The position numbers and the translations under genes are program-made. Of a stretch of DNA of 64,000 bases, positions 54,435 to 63,818 are shown in pieces. The notes below the pieces were generated by a model. The model was not told where the DNA came from and ran no database searches. It was given only the letters and a program-made list of their open reading frames with translations. Positions within the stretch are counted from its first letter, which is position 1; each line of letters begins with the position of its first letter. The stretch is taken from positions 47,345-111,344 of the forward strand of contig NZ_JAKSDZ010000008.1 in the NCBI RefSeq assembly GCF_023509475.1, in the 5' to 3' direction. The stretch is from Aestuariirhabdus haliotis. Lineage in GTDB: Bacteria; Pseudomonadota; Gammaproteobacteria; Pseudomonadales; Aestuariirhabdaceae.

Positions 54435-55550
54435 ATGCCTGCTTTCGCAGCTTTTCCCGCCCCGATGCTTCTGGGTGTCCTCTGTTCCCTTCTTCTATTA
54501 TCCGGTTGCAGCGACAGCAACAGCGCTGACACCGAGCAACCCTATACCCATTTAGCCCAGGGTGAGCATCTGGTTCAACAGGCAGGCTACGAAGCGGAAC
54601 GTCGCTTTATTGGCAGTGTTCAGGTTAAGGAGCAAGCCGAGTTGGGCTTTGAGTTGGCCGGTAAGGTCGCTGAAATTTTTGTCGACGAGGGTGAAGCTGT
54701 GACCGCCGGTGATCCTCTGGTGCGCCTCGATACTCGACTGTTGGATACCGAACAGCGTCAGTTGGAAGCCCAGCAGGAAGAGCTGGTGGCCGAGCTCAAG
54801 CTGGTGGACTCGAATCTCAAGCGTATTCGATCCCTGAACAGCAGTGGTTTTGCTTCCCAGCAGAGTCTCGACGAGCTTGAAAGCCGGCGGGAAGCCTTGC
54901 TGGCCAAGCAGTCTCGCACCAAGGCCGAGCTTAGCGCGGTGCATTTGCGTCTGGAAAAATCCTTGTTGCGTGCCCCCTTCGATGCGGTGGTTGATGAGCG
55001 TCTGACCTCGCCGGGCAGTGTGGTAGCGGCTGGAACGCCGGCACTGTCACTGCTTTTACGCGGCAGCGCCGAGGTCAAGGTGGGGGTTCCTGTTCGACTG
55101 TTAAAGCAATTACGGCCGCAGATGCCAATTAATGTGGGTGGCGAGCTGTTTGAGGCCAGCCTGATTACTCGAGGCCATAACGTGGACCCGGTAACCCGAA
55201 CCGTTCAGTTGCGCCTGCAATTGCCCGTCGAGGCGACGGTAGTCAATGGCCAGATGGCTCAGCTGCTGGTAGAAGAGCATGTCGAGGAGCCCGGTTTCTG
55301 GGTGCCCCTGACTGCCCTGACCGATGGCATTCGAGGGCTCTGGAATGTGTTCGTAATGAAACCTCTGGAGGACGGTAGCCATTATCAGCTGGTGGCCAGA
55401 GATGTGCGCATTCTTTATGCGGATCGAGAACGGGCGTTTATCAGTGGCAGTCTGGCGGATAATGAGCTGTTGCTGAGCACCGGGCTGCATCGCCTGGTAC
55501 CCGGGCAGCAGGTGCGCCTGGCGGCGAATGATACGGCTCAGGAGAAGTAG
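54435..55550 (+). CDS. RND efflux periplasmic adaptor (membrane fusion protein)
   Basis: 371 residues. A lipoprotein signal ends in LLLSGCSD (Cys near 17). The adaptor has the barrel-sandwich half ELGFELAGKVAEIFVDEGEAVTAGDPLVRLDTRLLD, an alpha-hairpin (QRQLEAQQEELVAELKLVDSNLKRIRSL) and the second lipoyl half (LLRAPFDAVVDERLTSPGSVVAAGTPAL). It links the inner-membrane pump to an outer-membrane channel not seen here. Two bases separate its stop from the pump gene. Confidence 0.93.
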   Translation: MPAFAAFPAPMLLGVLCSLLLLSGCSDSNSADTEQPYTHLAQGEHLVQQAGYEAERRFIGSVQVKEQAELGFELAGKVAEIFVDEGEAVTAGDPLVRLDTRLLDTEQRQLEAQQEELVAELKLVDSNLKRIRSLNSSGFASQQSLDELESRREALLAKQSRTKAELSAVHLRLEKSLLRAPFDAVVDERLTSPGSVVAAGTPALSLLLRGSAEVKVGVPVRLLKQLRPQMPINVGGELFEASLITRGHNVDPVTRTVQLRLQLPVEATVVNGQMAQLLVEEHVEEPGFWVPLTALTDGIRGLWNVFVMKPLEDGSHYQLVARDVRILYADRERAFISGSLADNELLLSTGLHRLVPGQQVRLAANDTAQEK

Positions 55551-55552
55551 TC

Positions 55553-58500
55553 ATGATTCGCAGCTTTGTTACCAATGGCCGCCTGGTTTCGCTGGTCATT
55601 GCGATTCTGGTGGTCGCTGGTCTGGGGGCACTGAGCGCCTTGCCGAGAACAGAAGACCCTAGAATCATTAGTCGTTATGCGACAGTGATTACTAACTTCC
55701 CGGGAGCCAGCGCGGAACGTGTCGAGGCTCTGGTGACCGAGCCGATCGAGAACCGGTTGCGCAAGCTGTCGGAAATCAAACTGATCACATCGACCAGTCG
55801 TCCGGGTATTTCCCTGGTCAAGATTGAACTCAAGGCGGAGATTGTAGACCCTGACCCGGTCTGGTCCAAGGCTCGGGATTTGCTGGGGGAAGTGGAGTTG
55901 ACTCTACCTCAGGGAGTGGGCAGTCCCTCTCTGGACGACGACAAGGGGTACGCCTTTACCCGAATTATTGCGCTGAACTGGGTCGGTCCAGGTGAGCTGG
56001 ATCTGGCGACGTTGGGCCGTTATGGCAAAGAGCTGCAAAGCCGTATGCGCGCCATGCCGGGCACCGATTACGTTGAGATCTATGGCGCACCGGAGGAAGA
56101 AATTCTGGTCGAGGTGGACCAGCATCTGGCCAGCGCCATGCAGCTGTCTCCCCAGGATATCTCCAACCGAATCGCCGCCGCCGATGCCAAGGTCACGGCC
56201 GGCCGACTGGTGAACGATAACAACCAGCTTCAGGTTGAATTGATGGGTGCATTGGATTCGCTGGAACGAATCCGCGATATTCCCCTGCGTACCGATGCCC
56301 AGGGCTTTGTTTATCGGGTCGGGGATCTGGCCCATGTTGAACGGGCCGTGCAGTGGCCACTGGAAGAACTCTCCCTGGTCGATGGCAAGAGTTCCGTCGT
56401 GGTCGCTGTGCGCATGGGACCGAGCCAGCGTGTCGATCGCTGGAGTGAACGACTGGACCGGGAACAAGCACGTTTCGCCAGCCTGTTGCCAAGCAATGTT
56501 GAGCTTGAAATCCTGTTTGACCAGAGCGGCTATACCAACGACCGTCTCGGCACCCTGGCGAGTAATGTCTTGATCGGTTTTGTCATTATCTCCGTGGTAT
56601 TGCTGATCACCCTGGGCTGGCGTTCGGCGATGATTGTCGCCAGTTCGCTACCATTGACCGTGCTTTTTACCCTGGCGTGCATGAATTATTACGGCTTGCC
56701 GATTCACCAGATGTCGGTCACCGGTTTGGTGGTGGCGTTGGGAATCATGGTCGATAACGCGATCGTGATGGCCGATAGTATCCAGTTCCTGCGTCAAAAG
56801 GGGCGCTCGGCTATCGAGGCTGTTATGGAGTCGGTACATCACCTCTGGTTGCCGTTATTGGGTTCAACCTTGACGACGATCCTGGCCTTTATGCCGATTG
56901 TTTTGATGCCGGGCTCGGCCGGCGAGTTCGTCGGTGGTATTGCCCTCAGTGTGATCTTCTCCCTGATCGGCTCTTATCTGATCTCTCACACCTTGGTGGC
57001 CGGTTTGGCCGGGCGTTTTCTGCCGCCCGGAGCTCCCGAAGACCATCATTGGTATAACCGGGGGTTGACGTTGCCCTGGCTATCAAATGGTTTTCATCGT
57101 GCCTTGGAAGCTGCATTAGAGCGACCCTGGACTACCCTGCTGATTGTCTCGCTGGTGCCCCTGGCAGGCTTTAAAGCGGCTGGCGAATTGACCGAGCAAT
57201 TTTTCCCGGCTTCCGACCGGGATATGTTCCAGATCGAACTCTTTATGCCGGCCCAAACCAGCCTGACCGCCACCCATCGAATGACCGAGCGGATCAGCCA
57301 GCGCTTGCATGCCGAGGAGGAGATCGAAAGCGTGCAGTGGTTTGTGGGGAATAACGCCCCGAGTTTCTACTACAACCTGATTCCTTCGCAGCAGGGCGCG
57401 CAGAACTACGCGCAGGCGATGGTCAAGGCGGTCGATTTCAAAGCCGCCAATCGCCTGATCCCCGAGCTGCAGTTGATACTCGATGATGAGTTGCCCTCCG
57501 CCCAGATTCTGGTGCGCAAGCTGGAACAAGGCCCTCCCTTCGATGCGCCGGTCGAGGTACGTATTTTTGGTCCCAGCCTCAATACTCTGAAACAGCTGGG
57601 TGATCGGGCACGGCAAATTCTGTCGGAAACCGAATCGGTAATTCATACCCGTGCCAGCCTGCAACCCGGCACGCCCAAGGTCTGGCTGACCGTTAATGAA
57701 GAAGCCAGCTTGCAGGGTGGCATGACCTTGACGGCGATTGCCGGGCAGTTGCGCAACTCGCTGGAAGGCAGTGTGCAAGGCTCGATTCTGGAATCCACCG
57801 AGTCGATCCCTGTGCGGGTGCGGGTGGCCAGCGAGCTGCGTCGTCAGCCCGGGCAGTTGGGTGATATCAGTATCACTCCGAATCAGGGCGACAGCGTGCC
57901 CCTGTCGGCGTTGACCGATGTCAGTATTGAGCCCAGCCGCGGTGCGATACGACGACGCGACGGCGAGCGGGTGAATACCATTGCGGGCTATATTCGAGCC
58001 GGAGTCTTACCGGCGACCGTATTGGAAGCCTATCAGGAGCGGCTCGCGGAAGAGGGCTTCGAGCTGCCCACTGGCTATCGCCTGGAAGTGGGTGGTGAAT
58101 CGGCTGAGCGGGATGAAGCCGTGGGCAACCTGCTGGTGGATATTGGCGTTATCCTGACTCTGCTGGTAACGGTATTGGTGCTCTCGTTTAACAGCTTCCG
58201 TTTGAGTGTGTTGATTTTGGTGACGGCCGTGCAGGCAGCAGGCCTGGGTTTACTCAGTCTGTACCTGTTCGATTATGCCTTTGGTTTTAATGTCATCATC
58301 GGGCTATTGGGTCTGATGGGGCTGGCGATTAACGCCTCGATCGTTATCCTGGCTGAATTACGGGCCGACCCGGAAGCGGTCCAGGGCAACCCGAAAGCGA
58401 TCGTCGGGGCGGTGGAAGTCTGTACGCGGCACATCACCTCAACCACGATCACGACGCTGGGAGGCTTTATGCCGTTGATGCTTGAAGGGGGTGGTTTCTG

Positions 58501-58654
58501 GCCTCCCTTCGCTGTTGCGGTCGCGGGCGGTACGTTGTTGACCACTCTGTTGTCGTTCTTCTTTGTGCCGGCGGCGTTTCTTTTGATGAGTCGCTACCGT
58601 GCCTTCGAGGCGACTGAGCAACCTCAGCCAGAGGCTGTCACCGAAAACGCCTGA
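55553..58654 (+). CDS. RND-family multidrug efflux permease
   Basis: 1033 residues, normal for AcrB-type pumps. Twelve membrane helices are expected: the first at about 10-28 and a group near 340-500 (VLIGFVIISVVLLITLGW..., motif GIMVDNAIVMADSIQF). The second half repeats (LLVTVLVLSFNSFRLSVLI, GLMGLAINASIVILAELR). Two large periplasmic loops include the pore domains. It is in the branch close to the triclosan/drug exporters of the YhiU or MexF lineages by layout only; substrate unknown. Paired with the adaptor and controlled by TetR. Confidence 0.93.
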   Translation: MIRSFVTNGRLVSLVIAILVVAGLGALSALPRTEDPRIISRYATVITNFPGASAERVEALVTEPIENRLRKLSEIKLITSTSRPGISLVKIELKAEIVDPDPVWSKARDLLGEVELTLPQGVGSPSLDDDKGYAFTRIIALNWVGPGELDLATLGRYGKELQSRMRAMPGTDYVEIYGAPEEEILVEVDQHLASAMQLSPQDISNRIAAADAKVTAGRLVNDNNQLQVELMGALDSLERIRDIPLRTDAQGFVYRVGDLAHVERAVQWPLEELSLVDGKSSVVVAVRMGPSQRVDRWSERLDREQARFASLLPSNVELEILFDQSGYTNDRLGTLASNVLIGFVIISVVLLITLGWRSAMIVASSLPLTVLFTLACMNYYGLPIHQMSVTGLVVALGIMVDNAIVMADSIQFLRQKGRSAIEAVMESVHHLWLPLLGSTLTTILAFMPIVLMPGSAGEFVGGIALSVIFSLIGSYLISHTLVAGLAGRFLPPGAPEDHHWYNRGLTLPWLSNGFHRALEAALERPWTTLLIVSLVPLAGFKAAGELTEQFFPASDRDMFQIELFMPAQTSLTATHRMTERISQRLHAEEEIESVQWFVGNNAPSFYYNLIPSQQGAQNYAQAMVKAVDFKAANRLIPELQLILDDELPSAQILVRKLEQGPPFDAPVEVRIFGPSLNTLKQLGDRARQILSETESVIHTRASLQPGTPKVWLTVNEEASLQGGMTLTAIAGQLRNSLEGSVQGSILESTESIPVRVRVASELRRQPGQLGDISITPNQGDSVPLSALTDVSIEPSRGAIRRRDGERVNTIAGYIRAGVLPATVLEAYQERLAEEGFELPTGYRLEVGGESAERDEAVGNLLVDIGVILTLLVTVLVLSFNSFRLSVLILVTAVQAAGLGLLSLYLFDYAFGFNVIIGLLGLMGLAINASIVILAELRADPEAVQGNPKAIVGAVEVCTRHITSTTITTLGGFMPLMLEGGGFWPPFAVAVAGGTLLTTLLSFFFVPAAFLLMSRYRAFEATEQPQPEAVTENA

Positions 58655-58668
58655 GGGTAAAAATCTGC

Positions 58669-58694
58669 AGCCGAATGGACGACTGGATTCGGCT
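58669..58694 (+). terminator. Weak hairpin after the RND operon
   Basis: AGCCGAAT (58669-58676) pairs with ATTCGGCT (58687-58694), ten-base loop, without a clear uridine tract. It could slow transcription at the operon end. Confidence 0.35.
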
Positions 58695-58757
58695 TCAGTG
58701 CTACCCTCAACTAATATCAGGTTTACCTTCAAGCAGGCTGTTTTACAGATTTTTTTT

Positions 58758-59210
58758 ATGAATTCCAGCAAAGCCCATGGCCAATACAGGCTCAACGTAG
58801 TGGATCAGGTGATCCATATTAAGTACACGGGATCTTTTAACGAAGAGGGCTTCAACGCATTTCGGGATGGGGTTCGGGATCGCCTGTATCAGCATAATCT
58901 GGGTCAAAAAGCCTGGGGCACCATTGATGATATCAGCGACTGGAAACTGTCGGTGCCCGAAACCGCGGGGCCGATACGCAGCTCGGTTATCGATTCCGTT
59001 CGGGTTAACCGTCGTTATATTGCGCTGGTCGATAGCAAGCAAGGTTTAGCGAGAGAACTTTTCCTGTCCTACATACGCGACATCGATGGCCTGGAGTGTC
59101 GCGTTTTTACTGATGAGGCCGACGCCTGGGATTGGTATCGTGAACTGGGTCTGGTTGAACGCGAGCCCGAACAGGCCTCAGCGCCAGGCGCGTCTACTGC
59201 AAATCAATAA
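58758..59210 (+). CDS. STAS-like single-domain protein (paralog of 49628 gene)
   Basis: 150 residues from the ATG at 58758. The earlier start at 58599 overlaps the pump gene and is discarded. The order HGQYRLNVVDQVIHIKYTGSFNEEGFNAF, WGTIDDISDWKL, IDSVRVNRRYIALVDSKQGLARELFLSYIRDID, ADAWDWYRELGL parallels the protein at 49628-50101, including the HG start and the aromatic DA.W ending. No ribosome site is obvious. Probably the same family of unknown function; STAS-like fold inferred. Confidence 0.6.
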   Translation: MNSSKAHGQYRLNVVDQVIHIKYTGSFNEEGFNAFRDGVRDRLYQHNLGQKAWGTIDDISDWKLSVPETAGPIRSSVIDSVRVNRRYIALVDSKQGLARELFLSYIRDIDGLECRVFTDEADAWDWYRELGLVEREPEQASAPGASTANQ

Positions 59211-59335
59211 CTTCCGTCTCTAGTCTGGCCACCTGGCACTACCCTCTGGGGTTTGTGCCGGGTAGCTATTGGCTTTCCCCTGCCTGTCTATCCATAATGG
59301 AGGAAACTCCAATATTTCGACCGGGGAGGTGATGA

Positions 59336-59782
59336 ATGAATTTGGGCGCTTCTGCACAGATGACCAGTACCCTGAGTAAAGGGGATACCCTGGAGAAGTT
59401 GTTTCGGGACTGTGCCGACTATCGGGTCTCGACGCTACCGGTGGTGGATCAACAAGGCATTATCTGTGGGGCTGTCAGTCTTCACGATCTGCTGGCGGAA
59501 ATGATGTTGCCGGACTACCTCGCCAAGGCGGCTCATGTCCTGGGGGATGAAGCCGCAATGTTGCATGCCATAGAACCCGATATGGACGAGTGGTGCAGCA
59601 AGCTGATCGATGATTACATCACCGACAAGTTCTATCTGGTAACGCCAGAGTCTTCATTAACCAAGGGCCTGGCCTTGATGACAGGTAAGGGCACCAGTTG
59701 CCTTTTCGTGGTCGAGAATGATACCTATCGTGGCATTGTCACTCGTATCACTATCGTCCAACGGCTGCTCGATAAACTCTAA
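59336..59782 (+). CDS. CBS-domain pair protein
   Basis: 148 residues, essentially two CBS motifs: FRDCADYRVSTLPVVDQQGIICGAVSLHDLLAEMM and LTKGLALMTGKGTSCLFVVENDTYRGIVTRITIVQRLL. CBS pairs bind adenosine nucleotides and regulate partner proteins. GGAGG is six bases before the ATG. It precedes the permease gene by about 70 bases and may regulate it, an inference from position. Confidence 0.82.
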   Translation: MNLGASAQMTSTLSKGDTLEKLFRDCADYRVSTLPVVDQQGIICGAVSLHDLLAEMMLPDYLAKAAHVLGDEAAMLHAIEPDMDEWCSKLIDDYITDKFYLVTPESSLTKGLALMTGKGTSCLFVVENDTYRGIVTRITIVQRLLDKL

Positions 59783-59853
59783 CAAAAGCCGTTGCACGAA
59801 CAACAAAACTCATTAGAAGCATAGAACAATAAGATCACAGGGAGTTGGGGGAT

Positions 59854-61167
59854 ATGGAAAGCGAAGCCGGTTTCACAACCGCCATGGGTGTCGCATTGGC
59901 GACTATGGTGCTGGCCTATATTGTTATTTTTACCGAGCTGATTCATCGCTCCAGTGCAGCACTGGCCGGTGGCATCCTGATGATTGGCGTGGGCACCTGG
60001 ATGGGGTTTTATTCGCAAACCGCAGCGGTGCAAGCGATCGATGCCAATACCATGTTTCTGTTGATCAGCATGATGATGATGGTGGTCATGCTGCGTCCAA
60101 CGGGGGGCTTTGAATACCTGGCGATAAAAATTGCCAAGGCCTCCGGCAGTGATCCCCGTCGTTTGCTGGTGTTTCTCTGTATTGCGGTCAGTGTCATCAG
60201 TATGTTCCTGGATAATGTCACCACGGTGCTGATCTTTGCACCGCTGACCGTGCTGATCACCCGTTTGCTGAACATTAACCCGCTACCTTTTTTAATGGCC
60301 GAGGCCATGTTGTCGAACATCGGTGGTGCTTCCACTCTGGTGGGTGACCCGCCCAACATCATGATCGGTAGTGCGGGCAATATCGATTTCATGACCTTTA
60401 TACTGAATATGGGCCCGATCATTTGCGTGGTCTGGTTTTGCACCATTGGCCTGACGTTGTTCCTGTTTCGTGAATACCTCAATCAACCCATTACCGTTGA
60501 GCTGGATCTGGATGAGAGTAAAGCGATCAAGGATCCAGTGGCGCTGAAGAAAACCCTGTTTGCCCTGTCCATTACCATTATCCTGTTTTTTGTGCATCAC
60601 CATTTCCACCTGTTTCCCTCCTATGTCGCCTTTATCGGGGCGGCCATTGCTCTGGTGCTGGTGCAACCCGATCCGGAGACACTCTATGGTGAGATGGAGT
60701 GGTCGGTGCTGGTCTTTTTTGCCGGCCTGTTTGTGATCGTGGGAGGGGTGGAGTCCTCCGGTTTGCTCGATTTGGTGGGCTTTGAATTAGCGGACTTTGC
60801 CAAGCAGGAAGATCAGCTATTGCTGGCCTGTATTCTATTGATGTGGGTGGCGGCGGTGCTCAGTGCCATTGTCGATAACATTCCCTTTACCGTCACTATG
60901 ATTCCCATCGTGCAGGGATTGGAAGCCCAGGGCGTGCCCGTGTTGCCATTGTGGTGGGCGCTGGCCATTGGCGTTGGGATAGGCGGTAATGGCTCGCACA
61001 TCGGGGCTACCGCAAACGTCATCTGTGTCACAGAATCGGAGCGTTGCGGGATTCCGGAAGCGCGTATCACACCCATGCTGTGGTTGCGCAAAGGCTTGCC
61101 GATGATGGTTTTTAGTCTGATCATGGCCACCATCGCATTTAGCGTTGGTTTTGACTATTTGCGCTAA
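59854..61167 (+). CDS. ArsB/NhaD-type (SLC13-like) permease
   Basis: 437 residues from ATG 59854. Eleven or twelve hydrophobic helices are seen. The duplicated signature is FLDNVTTVLIFAPLTVLITRLL near 116 and VDNIPFTVTMIPIVQGLE near 345, plus NIGGASTLVGDPPNIMIGSAGN and GIGGNGSHIGATANVI motifs. The Asp/Asn-rich TM motifs fit the ion transporter superfamily that includes Na+/H+ (NhaD) and arsenite (ArsB) carriers. The true ion is unresolved; no arsenic genes are nearby. Starts after the CBS gene. Confidence 0.85.
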   Translation: MESEAGFTTAMGVALATMVLAYIVIFTELIHRSSAALAGGILMIGVGTWMGFYSQTAAVQAIDANTMFLLISMMMMVVMLRPTGGFEYLAIKIAKASGSDPRRLLVFLCIAVSVISMFLDNVTTVLIFAPLTVLITRLLNINPLPFLMAEAMLSNIGGASTLVGDPPNIMIGSAGNIDFMTFILNMGPIICVVWFCTIGLTLFLFREYLNQPITVELDLDESKAIKDPVALKKTLFALSITIILFFVHHHFHLFPSYVAFIGAAIALVLVQPDPETLYGEMEWSVLVFFAGLFVIVGGVESSGLLDLVGFELADFAKQEDQLLLACILLMWVAAVLSAIVDNIPFTVTMIPIVQGLEAQGVPVLPLWWALAIGVGIGGNGSHIGATANVICVTESERCGIPEARITPMLWLRKGLPMMVFSLIMATIAFSVGFDYLR

Positions 61168-61200
61168 ACTGGAGTTATGTCGATTCGGAGTCAGGCGGTT

Positions 61201-61377
61201 ATGACAGCACGTCAATATCATTGCGATATTTGTGATTATGTGTACGATCCTGCGCTCGGCTGTCCGGAAGAGGGCATTGCCCCGGGTACCCCCTGGGAAG
61301 AGATTGCCGAAGACTGGGTTTGCCCCGAATGCGGAGCCCCCAAAAACCTGTTCAGTGAAAGCCTTGAGAGCGAGTAG
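61201..61377 (+). CDS. Rubredoxin
   Basis: 58 residues. The Fe-binding motifs YHCDICDYVYDPALG and WVCPECGAPKNLF supply the four cysteines in CxxC pairs. Single-domain electron carrier. The ATG at 61201 has a weak GGAG upstream. Thirty-three bases after the permease and 12 before the HD-GYP gene, probably one message. Confidence 0.94.
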   Translation: MTARQYHCDICDYVYDPALGCPEEGIAPGTPWEEIAEDWVCPECGAPKNLFSESLESE

Positions 61378-61389
61378 TACGAGATACCT

Positions 61390-62415
61390 ATGGGCAAGTT
61401 GAGTGGTATTGTCTCCCAGAATGCAGATCAGCTGTGTTTGGGTATGTACGTCAAGCTACCCAACAGCTGGCTGGATCACCCCTTTATTCGTAACGAATTT
61501 TTGATCAAAACCCCGGCCCAGCTGGAGAAGCTAAAACGCTGCAAGATCGAACGTTTCGATATTGATCTGTCCCGAAGCCAGTTGCCCGATGACTGGTCCC
61601 AGAGTTCGAGTCAGGCTAACGAGCCAGAGCATCAGGAAGCCGCTGAGGAAGATGAAGTCTTACCGGCCTGGAATCCGGATACGCTGGTACCGGAAGCGCT
61701 GAAAGAAGCCTTGCATGACAAAAAGATGGACCCGCAAACACGCTCATCCGCAGTTTATTTGCACTCCCGGGAACTGATGAATCGTTTGCTGGAAACGCCC
61801 ACCGCCGAAAATCTGAAAGCCTCCAAAAAAGCCATCACCTCGATCACCGATTTGATCCTGCACGATCCGGAGACGGCCTCCAATATGCTTCGCATCACCA
61901 GCCACGATTTTTACACCTACACCCACTCGGTCAATGTGGGGGTGACCAGCATCATGTTGGCCAAGGCGATGTTCGGCCAATCCGATCGCCACGATATGCA
62001 CGAACTGGGTGCCGGCTTTTTTCTGCACGATCTGGGCAAAGTTAACATACGCCCCGAGGTGATCAATAAACCGGGAAAACTGACCGACGAAGAGATGCGG
62101 CATATGCGCACGCACCCTTTTAAAGGCTTCAAGTTATTGGAAAAAAGCGGTGAACTCACCGAAGAGAGCCGCATTATCGTACTGCAACACCACGAGCGTG
62201 CTGACGGTACCGGCTACCCCAAACAGCTGCGCAACAAGGATATCCATATCTACGGCAAAATCTGCTGCATGGCCGATGTGTTCGATGCCCTGACCGCCGA
62301 ACGCTCCTACAAACAGGCCATGACCCCCTATGAGGCACTGGTTCTCATGCGCGACAAAATGGCCGACCATTTTGATAAGGATCTGTTTGAAAAGTTTGTG
62401 CATCTGATGCATTGA
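61390..62415 (+). CDS. HD-GYP cyclic di-GMP phosphodiesterase
   Basis: 341 residues. The N-terminal DUF3391-like segment (VSQNADQLCLGMYVKLPNSWLDHPF) is typical for this group. The HD-GYP domain from about 165 holds HDLGKV near 212 and HHERADGTGYP near 268. It degrades cyclic di-GMP, opposing the GGDEF protein encoded at 34397. Start at 61390 (ATG). Terminates the transporter-rubredoxin cluster. Confidence 0.92.
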   Translation: MGKLSGIVSQNADQLCLGMYVKLPNSWLDHPFIRNEFLIKTPAQLEKLKRCKIERFDIDLSRSQLPDDWSQSSSQANEPEHQEAAEEDEVLPAWNPDTLVPEALKEALHDKKMDPQTRSSAVYLHSRELMNRLLETPTAENLKASKKAITSITDLILHDPETASNMLRITSHDFYTYTHSVNVGVTSIMLAKAMFGQSDRHDMHELGAGFFLHDLGKVNIRPEVINKPGKLTDEEMRHMRTHPFKGFKLLEKSGELTEESRIIVLQHHERADGTGYPKQLRNKDIHIYGKICCMADVFDALTAERSYKQAMTPYEALVLMRDKMADHFDKDLFEKFVHLMH

Positions 62416-62802
62416 TAGAAAGCGACTAGCTATCGTCTTTTATATGATCTATAGGGTATGGTGCGCTGAGTAAACAGATCTACAGTTATCGTATGTCAGT
62501 GTTCGAGCCGGTGTTCGGTACTATAGGCACCAATAAAGGCTTAAACCGCTTCTCGTTACGAGAAAAGAAGAAGGTACAAGGGCAATGGCGATTGTTCTGT
62601 TTGGTCCATAACATCGAAAACTAATGAATTACGAAGCGATCGCTTAACCACAGAGCTATCCACACAAACCCCCGATCCTGCTCGCATAAGGGGTGATTAT
62701 GTTGAATGGGATTGGTTAAATTACCGAAAACGAAAATTAAGAAATGAAGGTTGTGGAGAACGATGTTGTGATTGTTGTTTTTCTACAGCCTCGTTATACG
62801 AG
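62416..62802. other. AT-rich region before the cassette-like genes
   Basis: 387 bases without a normal gene. It holds TTCTCG-tta-CGAGAA (62550-62564) and the perfect dyad CCTCGT-tat-ACGAGG (62789-62803), both enclosing a CGTTA core. The reading frame of the 62803 gene is open back to 62545 without an ATG, with no clear start. No terminator for the HD-GYP gene was found. Confidence 0.5.
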
Positions 62803-63177
62803 GTGAATTTACACTTGGAATTTGAATGGTATGTAGAAGTAAATGAAATTAGCTATGGTCAAAATGCAGCCTTAGTTAATCTCTATCATTTTCTTTTCAA
62901 GCCAAAAGGGTACAAGGATACAAAGAGACATTCTTTGAAATTTAGAGATAGTTCCCTGGCGTATTTTAAGGAAGATTCATTTTTTTGGCATATTGAGTAT
63001 TCAAAAATTTCACATCTGGAGTGGCCAGAAAACTTTGATCCAGCCTCGGTATTTGATAACTCATATCTGGTGTATATTCATACTAACGATAGTGATAAAT
63101 ATGCTTTTGACTGTAGTTTGAGTAGTGGATGTCTCAAAAAAGTGCAAGAAGAAGTAAGTAATCGAAGAATCGTTTAA
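62803..63177 (+). CDS. Hypothetical small protein, AT-rich cassette-like
   Basis: 124 residues from a GTG start. No recognised domain; the sequence is aromatic- and acid-rich (FEWYVEVNEISYGQNAAL, YFKEDSFFWHIEYSKI, SHLEWPENFDPASVFDNSYLVYIHT). AT content and codon use depart from nearby genes. The start is uncertain because the frame is open upstream for 86 codons without ATG. Its stop codon lies inside the attC-like site, as in integron gene cassettes. Confidence 0.5.
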   Translation: MNLHLEFEWYVEVNEISYGQNAALVNLYHFLFKPKGYKDTKRHSLKFRDSSLAYFKEDSFFWHIEYSKISHLEWPENFDPASVFDNSYLVYIHTNDSDKYAFDCSLSSGCLKKVQEEVSNRRIV

Positions 63178-63275
63178 CAAGGTTGTGCAGTCTGGCCTCC
63201 GTCCACTGTCATATTTTATGTAAAACCCGCACAAAAGGTGCCAGTAGCCTCCGGCAGTTGACGACGGCGTTATAA
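63172..63275 (+). repeat. attC-like recombination site
   Basis: GTTTAAC (63172-63178) matches the attC outer core RYYYAAC, and GTTATAA (63269-63275) is the other core in the loosened GTTATNN form often seen in Vibrio-type sites. The 104-base length fits attC. The inner parts partly complement: GTTGT(g)CA-GTCTGG on the left against GTCGTCAACTGCCGG on the complement of the right end. It spans the stop codon of one small gene and precedes the next. Confidence 0.55.
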
Positions 63276-63291
63276 GAATTGAGAATTCAGA

Positions 63292-63810
63292 ATGACTCTT
63301 ATAGAAGATACAAAAATCAAGTTAGAGGAGATATTCCTCAATTACGGATTTAATGATAAGCGAAAGCCACATAAAGAAGCTTTTGCCTTGGCACATTATA
63401 TAAAATCAAAAGAATTTCTTGCTGCTTCAAAAATTCTGAAAAACAATTACATAGAGCTTTCTCAGCCATATTTACACCTGCTAGCACAATCTGTTGAGCT
63501 GGCTATTAAAGGTTATATGATTTCATGCGGTGAAGAGCCAAAAAAAATCCATGATCTAGTAAAGTTAACATCAAAAGCTGAGGATCTGGGACTAAAGTTA
63601 GAGCAAAAAGAGGCTTCTTCCATAGTTTTACTTAATCACTATTTTTTTCAAGATCTTATTACGGAAACAAAATTTAAAACTAGATATCCGACTGAATTTC
63701 AAGAGGCCATAGGAGGCCCAGTACCCGATCATAATATAGTGGAAGGATTCTATGAGTCTATATCTTTACAAGCAAAGCGAAGGTGCGATTTTCTAAACCA
63801 ACTTATGTAA
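63292..63810 (+). CDS. HEPN-like small protein, AT-rich cassette-like
   Basis: 172 residues. All-helical, with LLAQSVELAIKGYMISCG and HDLVKLTSKAEDLGL resembling the HEPN/AbiTii-type stretch seen in cassette-borne proteins; the catalytic R-x4-6-H motif of HEPN ribonucleases is not obvious. Clearly more AT-rich than the chromosomal genes. Start at ATG 63292, 16 bases after the attC-like core. No site is visible after its stop, where repeats start. Confidence 0.45.
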   Translation: MTLIEDTKIKLEEIFLNYGFNDKRKPHKEAFALAHYIKSKEFLAASKILKNNYIELSQPYLHLLAQSVELAIKGYMISCGEEPKKIHDLVKLTSKAEDLGLKLEQKEASSIVLLNHYFFQDLITETKFKTRYPTEFQEAIGGPVPDHNIVEGFYESISLQAKRRCDFLNQLM

Positions 63811-63818
63811 GCTTAAAA

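Noticed and set aside
59845..61167. TTG start of the ArsB/NhaD-type permease at 59845
   Set aside because: The ATG at 59854 has AGGGAG about nine bases upstream and is enough for the first helix.
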